NCBI GenBank assembly: GCA_009823505.1
Contig: VZQC01009973.1
Coordinates: forward strand, 484,866-548,865
Reading direction: 5' to 3'
Length of the DNA stretch: 64,000 bases
Origin: Rhizomys pruinosus
Taxonomy: Eukaryota > Chordata > Mammalia > Rodentia > Spalacidae
The notes below the pieces were generated by a model. It was not told the DNA's origin, did not search any database, and was given only the letters and a program-made list of their open reading frames with translations. Of this stretch, positions 23,425 to 35,050 are shown piece after piece; the stretch's first letter is position 1, and each line of letters begins with the position of its first letter. Made by a program: the position numbers and the translations under genes.

Positions 23425-24075
23425 TTTTAACATTTTATTGGAATTTTGTGCATTTCATACATTGTTTCTCATTCCAAACTAGACTCATCTCCCCATTCAT
23501 GCTTCCCACCCCACCCAAGTTCATGTACCCTGCCATTCCTGGCCTGTATCTTTTTCTGATTATTTTCAAAGTTTTTCAAAGCAGGAATTATTGTTCTTGG
23601 GAGAACTTTACTGTTTCATTTGGTTCTCTGTCCCAGTTCTTCTGCTGTTGTTCCCTCCAATCTGCATTGATTATATATATATCAACCCTTATACTAAATT
23701 TATATAATCTGTACACAAACTGCAATTTCCATATCATAATTCAGATTCACATTTTTCACATTTTTTAAGTTTATATTACTCTAAAATATTCCTATGTAAA
23801 CTCACCCCTTATATCAAGATTACGAAGTCTAAAAATAAGTGGTTGGTTAATTCTGGAGCCTATTAAGTGATTACATTATAAGAGTACAGTTGCTTTTAAG
23901 GAAACGGGTGCATAACATTGATGCTGCTCAGTTTGCTTACTACTAGGTATTGGGTGATAGCATCCACAAATGAGGAATACCATTTGTCGTTTGCTTTTTG
24001 GGGACTGTGTGACTTTGCTTAGCATAATATCTTCTAGTTCCAATCACTTAGCTGCAAAGTTCATGATGCCATCTT
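23425..24075 (-). mobile_element. L1 3' UTR and ORF2 C-terminus (−)
   Basis: Reverse-complement L1 3' UTR (cattttattggaattttgtg; ccaccccacccaagttcatg), closely matching 18245-18770. It continues into the ORF2 C-terminal coding part (ctttgcttagcataatatct; agttcatgatgccatctttc). It is broken off by the (TTTA)n-B1 at 24080 and resumes at 24299 with several hundred bases of ORF2 missing. Confidence 0.9.
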
Positions 24076-24079
24076 TCTT

Positions 24080-24102
24080 TTTTTTATTATGTTTTTGTAA
24101 TG

Positions 24103-24150
<48 letters not shown>

Positions 24151-24298
24151 TTGGTCTATATGAGACAGGGTCTCCCTGTACCCCAGCTGTCCTGGAACTC
24201 ACATTGTAGACCAGGCTGTCCTTGAAATCACAAAGATTCGCCTGCCTCTGCCTCCCAAGTGCTAGGATTCAAGGCGTGCACCACCACACCTCTCTCAG
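24080..24298 (-). mobile_element. (TTTA)n plus B1 SINE inserted in L1
   Basis: (TTTA)n at about 24105-24152 followed by a well-preserved reverse-complement B1 (gagacagggtctccctgtac, cagctgtcctggaactcaca, cctgcctctgcctcccaagt, gtgcaccaccacacctctct). It sits at an internal deletion of the L1. Confidence 0.92.
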
Positions 24299-24665
24299 AC
24301 TTTTGATGTATCACTGGTGAAGGTTTCCTCCCACTCTGTGGGTTTTCTGTTCACATCACTGATTGTTTCTTTCGCCATACAGAAGCTTTTAAGTTTGATG
24401 AGGTCCCACTTGTCAATTGTTAACCTTATTTCCTGAGCAGCTGCTATTGGATTTAGAAAGTGTTTTCTTATGCCTATATCTTGTACAATGCATCCAATGT
24501 TCTCTTTTATCACCTTCAAAGTTTCGGGTCTCTTGTTGAGGTCTTTGGTCCATTTAGAGGTGATTTTTGTACAGGATGAGAGGTAAGATTTTAGTTTTAT
24601 TCCTCTACAAGTGGTGATACAGTCTTTCCAAAACCATTTGCTGAAGGTGCTAATTTTTCTTGTTT
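24299..24665 (-). mobile_element. L1 ORF2 piece (−)
   Basis: Minus-strand L1 ORF2, with the residues Lys-Val-Ile-Lys-Glu-Asn-Ile-Gly followed by QDIGIRKHF near 24490-24520. This matches the ORF2 part at 38205-38260 of the long L1 (VIEENVGNNLQDIGIGKDF). The 5' end is truncated near 24665. Confidence 0.88.
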
Positions 24666-24994
24666 ATTGGTTTATTTTGTTTCCTTACATTTCCAAAGTC
24701 TTGAGTTGTATTATTAAGTCATATATATGTGGTCTTTCTGATTTTTTAATGCAGGCACTTAGTTCTCCACTTCAGGCTTTCAAAATCAGAAATTCCTGGC
24801 ATCGACTCAGGCATGAATTTAACAAGTTAATATATATTGCTATATAAAATCATTAGAATGACAGGCATACAGTGTGCTTTATACTTATATTGTGTTGTAT
24901 TTGTATATGTGAAATAATGACATAGAAAAAGAAAAAAAAGTATTTGTATTCATTCCAATGTTAATAGATGTTTCAAATAGAAATTTCACAGATA

Positions 24995-25240
24995 GGGGCT
25001 GGAGAGATAGCCTAGCGGTTAAGAGCACCGACTGCTCTTGCAGAGGACCCGGGTTCAATCTCCAGCACCCTCATGGCGGCTAAGAACCGTCTGTAACTCC
25101 AATTCCAGGAGAACTCCAGTTCGGGGGGAATCCTAGACCCTCTTCTGACCTCCGTGGCATTGCACAACATGGGTGCACAAACCTACATGCAGACAGTACA
25201 TTCATACACATACAAAAATAAATAAAATTACAAAAAAAAG
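24995..25240 (+). mobile_element. B2-type SINE with intact Pol III boxes and target duplication
   Basis: Starts ggggctggagagatagccta. The A box (tagcctagcggtt) and B box (gggttcaatctcc) are close to RNA polymerase III consensus. The tail reads catgcagacagtacattcat, then tacacatacaaaaataaa and poly-A. The duplication ttcacagata flanks it exactly (left copy ending at 24994, right copy at 25245-25254). It is one of the two least diverged B2 copies here. Confidence 0.95.
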
Positions 25241-25294
25241 AAAATTCACAGATAACTTATTTTTTAAAAACTTTTTAAAATAACCTTTTTTAAA

Positions 25295-25495
25295 ATTTTA
25301 TTTATTTTGTATGTGTAGGAATGTACTGTCTGCATGTAGGTTTGTGCACCCGTGTCGTGCAATGCCACAGAGATCAGAAGAAAGTGTCAGATTCCCCTTG
25401 AACTGGAGTCAAAGAAGCTGGGGATTGAACCCGGGTCCTCTGTAAGAGCAGTCAGAGTTCTTAACTGCTAGGCTATCTCTCAAGCCCCATAACTT
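25295..25495 (-). mobile_element. B2-type SINE (−)
   Basis: Reverse-complement B2: ttatttattttgtatgtgta (tail side), gtactgtctgcatgtaggtt, gaacccgggtcctctgtaag, agcagtcagagttcttaact, gctatctctcaagcccc (head). It is nearly full-length and inverted relative to the copy 60 bases upstream. Confidence 0.93.
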
Positions 25496-25684
25496 CTTAA
25501 CTTAAAGAAAATTTCTCTACTTAATTAAGTAATTCTTAATTTCCTGTATGTGTGTAAGCTTATATGTAAGCTAGGTACATTAGAAATATAAAGCCTTAAG
25601 AAAATGAATTTTATTAGGAAATGGAGACACACCTTTAGGCTTCCTACCTTTAAATTATATATTAAATACTTTAATGTTTGTTTT

Positions 25685-25697
25685 ATTATTTATTTGT

Positions 25698-25744
<47 letters not shown>

Positions 25745-25748
25745 TTTT
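25685..25748. repeat. (TTTA)n microsatellite
   Basis: About 60 bases of tetranucleotide TTTA. Confidence 0.96.
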
Positions 25749-25889
25749 CTGTGTCCCAAGCTGCTTTATTCAAGAACAAAGAGATGATCGATACGAGGAT
25801 CCTCATAATCAAGAGCATCATTGAACTTCATCTTCCCTCCAACCACCCCACACTCTTCCTGCCCCTACCCTTTGTGCTTCTAATTCATC

Positions 25890-26110
25890 CTTAGCATAGG
25901 GAGCTGGTGAAAATCCTCAGTTCTTAAGAATGTTTGCTTCTCTTGCAGAGGACCTGAGTTCAATTCCCAGAACTCACATCAGAGAGCTCACAATCACCTG
26001 TAACTACAGTTCCAGGGAATCTGACACGCTCTTTTGTCCTCTTTGGACACCCCCATACATCTGGGCATAAACAAAAATATATACAATTACATATAAAAAA
26101 TAAAATAATT
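25890..26110 (+). mobile_element. B2-type SINE
   Basis: B2 order with a mutated head (agggagctggtgaaaatcct), the B-box region gacctgagttcaattcccag, then aactcacatcagagagctca and gttccagggaatctgacacg. The A-rich tail ends near 26105. Confidence 0.88.
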
Positions 26111-28895
26111 GTTAAAAATTTCTGAGTTTCTATGGTGCTATATTATCTAAAGGGAATAATACATGAATTAAAAGATTTCAAGAAGTGTACATACCCATAG
26201 AAATAATGATAGGTATGCTTGAGTCACTCTAAATGCTGGCTGGGAAATAAAATGACTTTGGTTTATGATCAGGTAAAGTACAGCTATTCTGGCTGATGGA
26301 TCAACTTCTTGTCAATGGAACTTTCTCCACTTGGTTTTAGAGTAAATCTTGCCAGAGCAGGAAACCCACAGTTAGGCACTTATAGATTTGTGAAGCTCAA
26401 ATATATCAAGGCAGCACTTGATATTTTCTTCAGAATAAACAACTGATCCTTGAAGCCTTTCCTCATAATTACTAAGACTTTTGAAGAAGACAAGTACCTT
26501 AGGAGGAAGCAAAATAGCATTTCATCAGGAGAAGGAGAATCATGTGGTGTGGTGGTCATCAAAAACAAGAACTTTAGAGATTATTTTATTCATATTGTAG
26601 CCAATAAAGGTACATTTATTGTGTAGCATTTGTATAGGGAGTGTATATCCTAACAGGGCTTGAATTTGAATGAATATTTCCCCGTGGAAGTAATTAAACC
26701 CAGCAATGGACTTATTCTCATTTTTAAATTAAATAAAAATTAGAAATATTTAATAGACCCATCATGTCTTTTACTATAACTGGATATCTGGGACCTCTCA
26801 CCAAAATGATGGTATGTGTAAATTATTTTGGTAATTGAACTATGTATGTTTATCACCCTTAGTAATTTCAGCTGCTCTAAATAGTTAAGAAGTAACTGGA
26901 TGAGACCTTTCATTATGCTCTTCATATATATGGATGCATCTGTTACTCTGGCAGACTATGAAGCAAGAGAATACTATGATTGTTTATTTAAAAGGTGGAA
27001 AGTTTAGCAAAATGACCACAAAATATGTGAAAAATGTTCATATGGTGCTATTTGTTGCCCTGGCTTTCCAAGGATAAGATACATTCTTTAAGTTTGAAAA
27101 ATTCTTCTGAACCTCAGTTTACAGTCTATGCCATCCATAGGATGTATGAAAACCTATTGTTATTCACTTAATCCAATAATTATGTCAAACACCCAAAGAG
27201 TCTCGGGAAGCTAGATTCACCTCACCAGCATCATATTTAACAAAATACAGAAGGTAAATTAAGTCACTTACAGGCCCCACATTTGTCCTCACCCTGTAGC
27301 ATGGAGGCTTTGTTAGTTGAATCAAGCTTCTGGATTCCTGCTTTCTTGGCTCAGTATGTAAACTCACCAAGAAAGTTTCAATATCTATACAAATGTGAAT
27401 TTTTACATGAGAATGTGGCCAGCACTTGTCACACTAATGATGAATACAGTAGTGCTGAGAAGAACATTCTCTTGAATTGGAAGCTTATAAGCAATTCATG
27501 GTCATCGTAGTTTGTTCAGAGAATTCAGGAGACATGCTACAAGACTTATTTTAGCTTAGACAGTGAACCAATCTCTGATAGCAACAAAAGGATTCTGGAA
27601 ATTTCAATATGAAATTGGTCCAGAACCTTTTAGGGAAAGAAACCATGTTAAGATTTATCTATTTGTATTAAATGGAATAAACAAATTTATATGAAATTTT
27701 AAGTGAAGAAAAACTTATCACAAGAACAAAGAGATGACTAAATATGTTCTACTTCTATGATAGTATCAGATGAATTTCCTTACATAGTAAATATTTACTG
27801 TGATAATATGTTCCAAGAAAAATGTAGACAATGTTAACCTCTTGTCTGCAGAAGTGGTGTGCAAAGGTAAAACAGTTGAAATATTCCATGGGTAGTAAAA
27901 CAAAGGCTAGTATTTTTACCCCCCTTTGAAAGTTAGATAAAACTCTTCCATTAGTACTGAATAGAAAATATTATTCAACACTCTAATTTGAAATTATGTA
28001 TTAGTTTGTGATGATAATTAGAGTTTTCTTAACTCCATCAGTGTTGGATATTTATTATTGGTCATGTTTGGATAGGGCTAGAGAAACAACTTTGGGATAA
28101 AATAACTGTGAAGAATTATCCATCCTTTCTAAATGAAGAACACAGAAAATAGGCTGTCAAAAAGAAAAAGCAATGAAGAAAATTACTTTTGCTAAATGAG
28201 CTTTTCATAATAGGACTCAATAATTGAAGGCGATGTTACACTGGTTTGGGAATCATATTATCTACATTAGCTTTTGTGTACATAAAGTACCATTTTATCA
28301 ATTTGATTTGTAAATTCCAAAGAATTAAGTATATTAGTTTGGTAGTAATTGTATGAGAAGATCCATGCCCAGTATCAGATATTATATAGCAATGAATACT
28401 ATGAGTCTGAGAAGTTTAAGCAAGTAAGTACTTCAAATAGCTATTTTTTTACTACATGTTTAGTTAATTCAGGAAGATGATAAATATCATATTCAAACTT
28501 AATAGGACCCTACATATATCTTTAATTATATAACTTCCTGAGCATTGAATATTTCCATGAAATTTTGCCAATTGTTAAATTTCAGCAAATAGTAAAGGCA
28601 ATTCAGACACAAAATGTAATGAATCTCCTTTTATATTGTGTGCTGTAAAATTTATTTTAGCTAGTATTGGATTTCGATACAGTTGAAGTGTAGACTTCCT
28701 TAACTCTGTTCTTGCATTCAGACCACTTTCTCCCCCCTTCCTCTTTTTCTCTCCTTCCCTTCATTTTTGTCAAACATAAAGTATAATTGAGGTGATAAAG
28801 TGTATATTTATATTTTCATTCTTTTCCTTTCAAATCTCAACCACAGGTACTTGAGACCAATGCAATGACAATTGTTTTATGGGTCAGGTTCCTCT
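26111..28895. other. AT-rich unique-looking stretch, no gene
   Basis: About 2.8 kb without SINE, L1 or ERV words that I recognise. The open frames are short (at most about 75 codons) and featureless. It is the largest stretch in the window that looks like ordinary unique intergenic DNA. Confidence 0.55.
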
Positions 28896-28896
28896 A

Positions 28897-29095
28897 TTAT
28901 GGGATGGAGCAATGCCTCAGTGGTTGCTGCTCTTATTGTAAACCTAGGTTCTGATGCAGTACCCACACTGGATGACTTACAATTATTCATAAGTTCAGTC
29001 CAACTTGATCAAGCAACATCTTCTGATCTATTTAGTAACTAGCATGTACTTGCAGCAAATAAATACACACAGGCAAATACTCTTGCACATAGATT
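28897..29095 (+). mobile_element. B2-type SINE, degraded
   Basis: tgggatggagcaatgcctca (head), then aaacctaggttctgatgcag, ccaacttgatcaagcaacat and an A-rich end with aaatacacacaggcaaatac. The B2 order is visible but decayed. Confidence 0.6.
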
Positions 29096-29106
29096 TTTTT
29101 AAAGTC

Positions 29107-29300
29107 TGGATTTGGAGAAATTGCTCAGTGTAAGAGAAGACTGAATGCTCTTTCAGTGAACTATGTGTTAATCCCCAGGAACAGCATAGTGACTAAAAAC
29201 CACTTGTAACTCAAGCTATAGGGGATCAAACACATTCTTCTGACCTCTGTGGGAATTGTACATCAAGGGTGTATTTACGCATATGCACACTCAACAAGGA
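29107..29300 (+). mobile_element. B2-type SINE
   Basis: ggatttggagaaattgctca, agactgaatgctctttcagt, gttaatccccaggaacagca, cacattcttctgacctctgt and the tail tatttacgcatatgcacact. It is followed directly by TA/GA simple repeats. Confidence 0.82.
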
Positions 29301-29301
29301 C

Positions 29302-29390
29302 ATATAACTATATATATATATATATACTATAATATATATATATTATATATACTATGACGAGAGAAGAGAGAGAGAGAGAGAGAGAGAACA
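29302..29390. repeat. (TA)n then (GA)n microsatellites
   Basis: TA-rich tract at 29307-29352 and GA tract at about 29360-29387, growing from the tail of the B2 copy. Confidence 0.93.
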
Positions 29391-29634
29391 GCTAGGTTGA
29401 GTATCTTCAACTGGAGAAAATATGGAAATACTGAACATTAGATGTATCAAAAGAAATAGTAGTATTTGACCTCAACAAATGAGGTAAGAATGGTGATAAA
29501 CACCCATTCTATTGCTGCAGATAAGAAAACATAAGAACAAAGGAGACCCAAGAATCAAAGTTAACAATAACAAAATTTGGCATAGTAAAACAATCACCTA
29601 TGTGAAATTATCACAAAAATTAATATCTTGTGAC

Positions 29635-29790
29635 CATATCTATTGGACGTGGGCAAGCATTTATTCCTAGTAATCAGGAGGTAGAGGCAAGAGGTCAACC
29701 AGGTATAACAGTGAGTTCTAAGCCACCTGGAAATACTTGGAAACCCTGTCTCCAAAAGGAAACATAACAACTCCAAATTTGTGACCACAC
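29635..29790 (+). mobile_element. Degraded B1 SINE
   Basis: acgtgggcaagcatttattc, aatcaggaggtagaggcaag, cagtgagttctaagccacct and aaaccctgtctccaaaagga keep B1 order. Many substitutions and a small internal loss. Confidence 0.72.
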
Positions 29791-30148
29791 AGACTATGAG
29801 TAAAATCAGTTAATAAAAATGTTAAAACAAAGGAAAATAAAAGGTTCATACCTGTCATGGGAGGAGACGTCGATTTTTAGGGGTGGAAGAATGTTAACAG
29901 AGGGTGAGAAATCAGAGTAAACAAAAGCATAATATACATGAATGAATCTGTCAAAGCACAAACAACAGACAACATTGAAAAAAGTTCTGTGTTTATTATG
30001 CAAAACTTGTATAATCTGAATGCATTAAAATTATGTACAATAAATCTCTATAAAGAAATATTTTTGAGATTCAATAAATATACATTTAAGTATTATAGAC
30101 ATTGAGCAAATAATTGATAAATATATGTTATCTTAAAAGTAGCTTTGT

Positions 30149-30395
30149 GGGGGCTGGAGAGATGGCCTAGCTGTTAAGAGCACTGACCGCTCTTTCAGAG
30201 GACCCGGGTTCGATCCCCAGCACCCACATGGCGGCCGAGAACCGTCTGAAACTCCAATTCCAGGAGTACTCCAGTTCCAGGGGAATCCGACACGCTCTTC
30301 TGACCTCTGCAGCATTGCAGGACACGGGTGCACAGACCTGCATGCAGACAGTACATTCATACACATACAGAAATAAATAAAATTTAAAAAAAAAT
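30149..30395 (+). mobile_element. B2-type SINE, least diverged copy
   Basis: ggggctggagagatggccta, with A box (tggcctagctgtta) and an apparently perfect Pol III B box (gggttcgatcccc). The middle is ctccagttccaggggaatcc and the tail is tacattcatacacatacaga plus poly-A. An imperfect target duplication flanks it (aaaagtagctttgtgg at about 30135 and aaaagtaggactgtgg at about 30399). It shares a long tail segment with the copy at 24995, so both belong to one subfamily. The overlapping minus-strand frames of 94 and 139 codons are shadows. Confidence 0.95.
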
Positions 30396-30414
30396 TTAAA
30401 AAGTAGGACTGTGG

Positions 30415-31249
30415 TTCCAAAACTGAAAACAAAATAACACCAATAAAACAAAAAGCTAATATTTGTAAGATCCTTTGCTCAGTATCCCAGGATTTATCAG
30501 ATTGTGGCCCAGAATCTATGTGACCATTCATTAGGGATTCTTTGTCTGCCATGATGCCAACATTTCATAATGAAATCACTATGACAGAACACATAACAGC
30601 AAGTCACTATGAGAATAAAATAATAACACAAAAATATCAACCATTACAGCATTTTATGTATTCCCAAATGTATAGCACTTTGGAAATGTAGGCTATTTGT
30701 GTAATATTTAATGAAGCATAACAAGTAAAATCTACCAATTTTTTAAAAAAATGACTGGCATGTCTCCTATAATTCAAACAATAATAGTAAGAAATAAAAT
30801 GATTAAAATGATAATAAGGAGTCAATAAGGGACAGAAAATTATGTCTCCATAGAAATTGAATATATTAGTAACTTTCATTAGTATTACTAAAATTTTGTG
30901 CCAGAAGATGGTTAATTATTTCAAAAGCTAAAGAAAGAATGAACAAATAGAAATGGTAGAAACAAAATCTGAAGCTGAACTCTTAAGTATAGTAACAGAA
31001 TCTTCATCTGAATGGAGATTATGTTAGACTTAAGCTTTAAGCAATAATGTTTTAAATAATGAAGTCAACTGTGACAATGAATATGAATATAAAAAGATTA
31101 CTTTAAAAGATAAGCTGCATGAAGACCTTGGAGTCAATTTCTCCACATCCTAACCTCTTGAATTACATACATTCGATATATGGTTAAGGAATATTGTATC
31201 TGCATGCATATAATTACAAATATCATTTTCTACATTATATTTCATATAT
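30415..31249. other. AT-rich, no gene
   Basis: No recognisable repeat or coding sequence. Confidence 0.55.
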
Positions 31250-31457
31250 TTTATATATTATTTTATTTTGTGAGTATGTATGTATTGTCTGCATATATGT
31301 TTGTGCACCTGTGTCATGTAATGTCCTTGGAGGTCAGAAGAGGTCTTCAGAGTCCCTGGTGGGTGACAGCCATCATGTAGGTGCTGAGAATCCAATATGG
31401 ATCCTCTGCAACAGCAGTTAGTGCTCTTAACCACTGAGCTATTCTCTCCAGCCACAC
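31250..31457 (-). mobile_element. B2-type SINE (−)
   Basis: tattgtctgcatatatgttt, atgtccttggaggtcagaag, catgtaggtgctgagaatcc, gttagtgctcttaaccactg and agctattctctccagcca form a reverse-complement B2 ending at its head near 31456. Confidence 0.92.
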
Positions 31458-33291
31458 AAAGTGTTGAAGAACTTATCCAAAAGTACTAACAGTATGTAGC
31501 CCACCCTGTTGATGCTATATCTAGATCAATGTGCTACTCCTCCAGCTCTGCCAGCTCTGATGCTAAAGATTTTGCAGGAAAATGCTGGTGCTGGGTCTGA
31601 GGCTCAGCACCTGCTACCTAGTATGTAAAAAAAACATGTTCCACTCCCCAGTGACTTAACCGTTTCTAGAAAAAATCTGTTGGTGGGGTAAGGGTGGCAA
31701 CTTCAGTACATTATCCTTGAAACAGGAAAACAAAACCCCATATGTCAGAGCACTGGAGAGTTAGACAATTTGCAAGCTCAGAGCTAAAAATAATATGTGA
31801 AAATTTTCTAAGTTGGTTTCTTGATCTTGTGACCAGGGCAGAAATGCACAAAGCTAGCCATGCATGAATTACAGTTGATACCTTGCCCTTCCCTGGCCTC
31901 AGATCCCTTCCCTGGATTCTTAATGATTCTCCTCCTTATCCTTTAATTATTTCTCCCAGAACTGTTTCCTTCATAACTTGCATCTGTGTTCCTGGCTATA
32001 GATAAGTCTCATCAGTATCAGCAGAAAACATATCTTGACAATGGAACCGTATGGTCACATTGCTTCATAAAAATTGTGTAAAATAAACAAATTGCCTCAT
32101 TTTTGTAAGTGTATCCAGTAATCAGCTTATCCAGTAATTAGTGTATCCAGTAATCAGTAGACATTTCTGCAACCATAAACCCCTGAAGTTTCTAACACTG
32201 TTATTTTGATAATATTGTGCCATAAGTCTGATTTAAATGAACAGATAAACAAAAATCTAACAACTATATTTTCTCGTCATCTAAAGAAATGTGAGAAGCA
32301 GGCTGGCAAACTTTCCTCAGTGTTTGCTTCCTCTGAGTGTTTCAAAGCTTTAAAGAAAGTAGTAATGAAAGTTTCTATATCCTCATAAAAATGTTCCAAA
32401 GCAGTTTGAGAGATGTTTGTAGAGAATGTTTTCACTCTCAGAATAACCATGGAGAGCTTTAAAGGAACTGTGAAGTGGCATGAGCTGTGAAGTGGCATGA
32501 TAAGAGTGTCAAGGCATACTTAGCACATATAAAATGTGAGCCAACTTTGAGCTATTGAATTGGATTGTCACTCTTTTTACTGCCATGAATTCAATCGCCT
32601 TATTCTCTACACTTCAAACGATTCACTTCAATAGGTAGAGAGAATATATATGGAAACTCTAGTAGCTGGACTCTGAGGAGACAAATAACAGAACTAACTT
32701 AGGGAAGGTTTTTGTGATCAAAGTAAATTTCAGTCAATTCTCCAATGCTAGATTCCCTTGCGATAGTTATTAATACAAAGCAGATGTTTCCAAATTACAT
32801 TAGGTTAATGAACAATAATATATGTGGCAAGCTTATATAGTTTTGTAACACATGTTCCCTGAGAGGGTTCTGCTAGAATTACAAATCCACTAAGCACGAC
32901 TTTATAGAATTATTTTAAATTACTGTCATACAATGCTATTTTTATACAGTGATATCCTAATCTTTACTGATCACAATGGATATCTGTTAACATTAGTAGT
33001 TTTGTGCACAGATATTTCATTATGAGAAAACTGATACTGATTTTGTTTATATAAACCCTTACCAAATAAAAATTCAATATGAAACAGTAAGGAAAACAGA
33101 AACCAACTGGAAATTGTCTCATCTTCTGAATGTGTTTTCCCATAAAGATTCTCTTCAGATAAAATTCAGGATTCAATATGATGATAGATCAGAGCTAAAA
33201 CAGAAAAGTTTCCATGCTCATGAATCTTGTCTGTGTAAATGATTTATTATTACATAGAAACTTGGCAGAATCATGAGGGGACATGATGTGG
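31458..33291. other. AT-rich, no gene
   Basis: About 1.8 kb without recognisable repeats or genes. The tandem phrase gtatccagtaatcag occurs three times with variation near 32110-32155, a small local duplication. Confidence 0.55.
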
Positions 33292-33310
33292 AACAAATAT
33301 TCACAGTGTG

Positions 33311-33780
33311 GGAGCAATGCCTGGGTGCATTGGACACCCCTTTGCCCCATGGGGGCTTGATAGCACAGGACTTTCCAACCTTCCAGTCCCAGCCTGCAAC
33401 TTGGGCATAGTTAGATGTGCACACAGCACAACACCAGCATACACCTATCTTGTGGCATGAGCAGACTTCACCTGCATCCTGCACAACAATAGCCTGCAAA
33501 AGACCAGGTGAACCCTGCTTGCCTGGGTGCATGGGGCACCCCTGTGCCCCGTGGAGACTTGGTAGCACCCAAGACCTTCCAACATTCAGGTCCCTACGTA
33601 TGATGTGGGCAGAGTTAGATGCGCGCACAGCACGACACCAGTGTGCACCCAGCTTATGGCATGAGTTGGCCAACAGGGTACCAGCATACAGGCAAAGGTA
33701 GCATCCTCCCCTGCCCCTGCTCAGCCTGGGAGAATGGCAGTGCAAAGGATCTAGCAGGTGCAGTATTAGTGATTATAGTC
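33311..33780 (+). promoter_or_regulatory. L1 5' UTR with tandem promoter monomers
   Basis: Two tandem monomers start at 33319 and 33521, each opening gcctgggtgcat, giving a 202-bp period. Shared blocks include the gcacccctgtgcccc-type segment, ccttccaacattcag and the cacagcacgacaccag-type segment. The second monomer is cut at about 33667 and followed by a non-repeated part up to about 33780. In muroid L1s such monomers act as the Pol II promoter. This stretch is clearly more GC-rich than its surroundings. The long minus-strand frame across it (33218-33745) is a by-product of GC content. Confidence 0.82.
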
Positions 33781-35050
33781 TGTGCAGCCAATATTGAGGC
33801 ACCAGAATCCAAAGAAACAAACAAATCCACATGCCAAAGACACACACACAAACACACACAAAAAATCAATATGGGAAAAACTCATAATAAATCCACACCA
33901 AACTCTACCAACCCTACAGAGGATTTCTACAATGAGATCTTCCTGGAAGGAAACAAATAAATGGACTTCAGAAGAACAATTGCAGACATATTCAAAATAA
34001 TTAGAGAACTAAGGGAAGATAATGAAAAACTCAAGAAGTACCAAGAGGGTGATAATGACAAAGGTTGGAAAGAACTAAAGGGAGGGATTGAAAAACTCAA
34101 GAAGGACCCGGAGGGAGATAATGACAAATATTGGAAAGATCTAAAGGGAGAAAATGACAGATTCTGGAAGGAAGTGGAAACTCTGAAAAGATCCAAGGCC
34201 AAATGAAAAAAGAAAGTGATCAACGAAACAAGAAACTACAAGAAGAGAACAAAAGGCTTCAGAAGGAAGTGGAAATACTAAATAAATAACAGGATGAAAT
34301 GAAAAAGGAAATTGAACATTCATCCAATCAACAGGAAAGGATAGGAAAAAGCCTCAGAAGTAGAATGGAAGAAGCAGAAAAAATAAATAAAAAAAAGCAT
34401 ACTATCAGATCTGCAGGAAACCTGGTCAAACTAGACTGTCAAAGTACAGTTATGAAAAATTTAAAAAAACACAAGAGGGGAACAACCAGGATATGTGGGA
34501 CACTATGAAAAGACCAAATCTCCACATCACAGGGATAGACTAAGCAGAATAATTAGAAGACAACACTATTGACCAGCTCTTCAACAGGATAATAGAAGTA
34601 AATTTCCCCAAACTGAAAAAGACAAACACATACAACTACAAGAAACACATAGAACACCAAACAGACAGGACCAGAAAAGAAATTCCCCACACCATATAAT
34701 TGTTAAAAAACTTCATACTCAAAACAAATATGAAATACTGAAAGCCACAAGAGAAAAAAACAAGTTACATATAAGGGGAAACCCAACAGAATCACAACTG
34801 ACTTCTCAGTGTAAACTATGAAAGCTAGAAGAATGTGGACCAAAGTATTCCCAGTACTAAATTACTTTAGATGACAAACAAGATTACTATACTCAGCAAA
34901 AATGTCAATTAAAGTTGAAGGAGAAAGAAGAATCTTTCACGACATGAACAAGATGAAAAGATACATGTCTAAGAAATCAACATTTCAGAAAATCCTTGAA
35001 GTAATCCAAAGAACAGAGGAAAGGAGCAACTATCCCTAAGCAATTAAAGA
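33780..35050 (+). pseudogene. L1 ORF1 remnant (RNA-binding protein)
   Basis: The first open part (33961-34206, 81 codons) is charged and heptad-rich, with two imperfect internal repeats near 34039-34140 (each with a GDNDK word) that suit the ORF1p coiled coil. The frame then shifts repeatedly. The region to about 35050 keeps the RRM/CTD-like word order (for example agaaattccccacaccatat near 34678 and the block near 34780-34860 ending in gtggaccaaagtattccc). ORF1p forms trimers that bind L1 RNA. No continuous frame survives. The 5' start is uncertain because the ATG used by relatives cannot be fixed here. Confidence 0.8.

Noticed and set aside
23361..23768. 135-codon hydrophobic frame as a membrane protein
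   Set aside because: Most of it (from 23425) is antisense of an L1 3' UTR. The hydrophobicity comes from T-rich sequence.
30149..30225. tRNA gene
   Set aside because: The A and B boxes belong to the tRNA-derived head of a B2 SINE. There is no cloverleaf or acceptor stem and a SINE tail follows.
33218..33745. 175-codon minus-strand frame with Cys and His residues
   Set aside because: It lies over the L1 promoter monomers, and the repeats in the protein are those of the monomers. It is a by-product of GC-rich tandem DNA.
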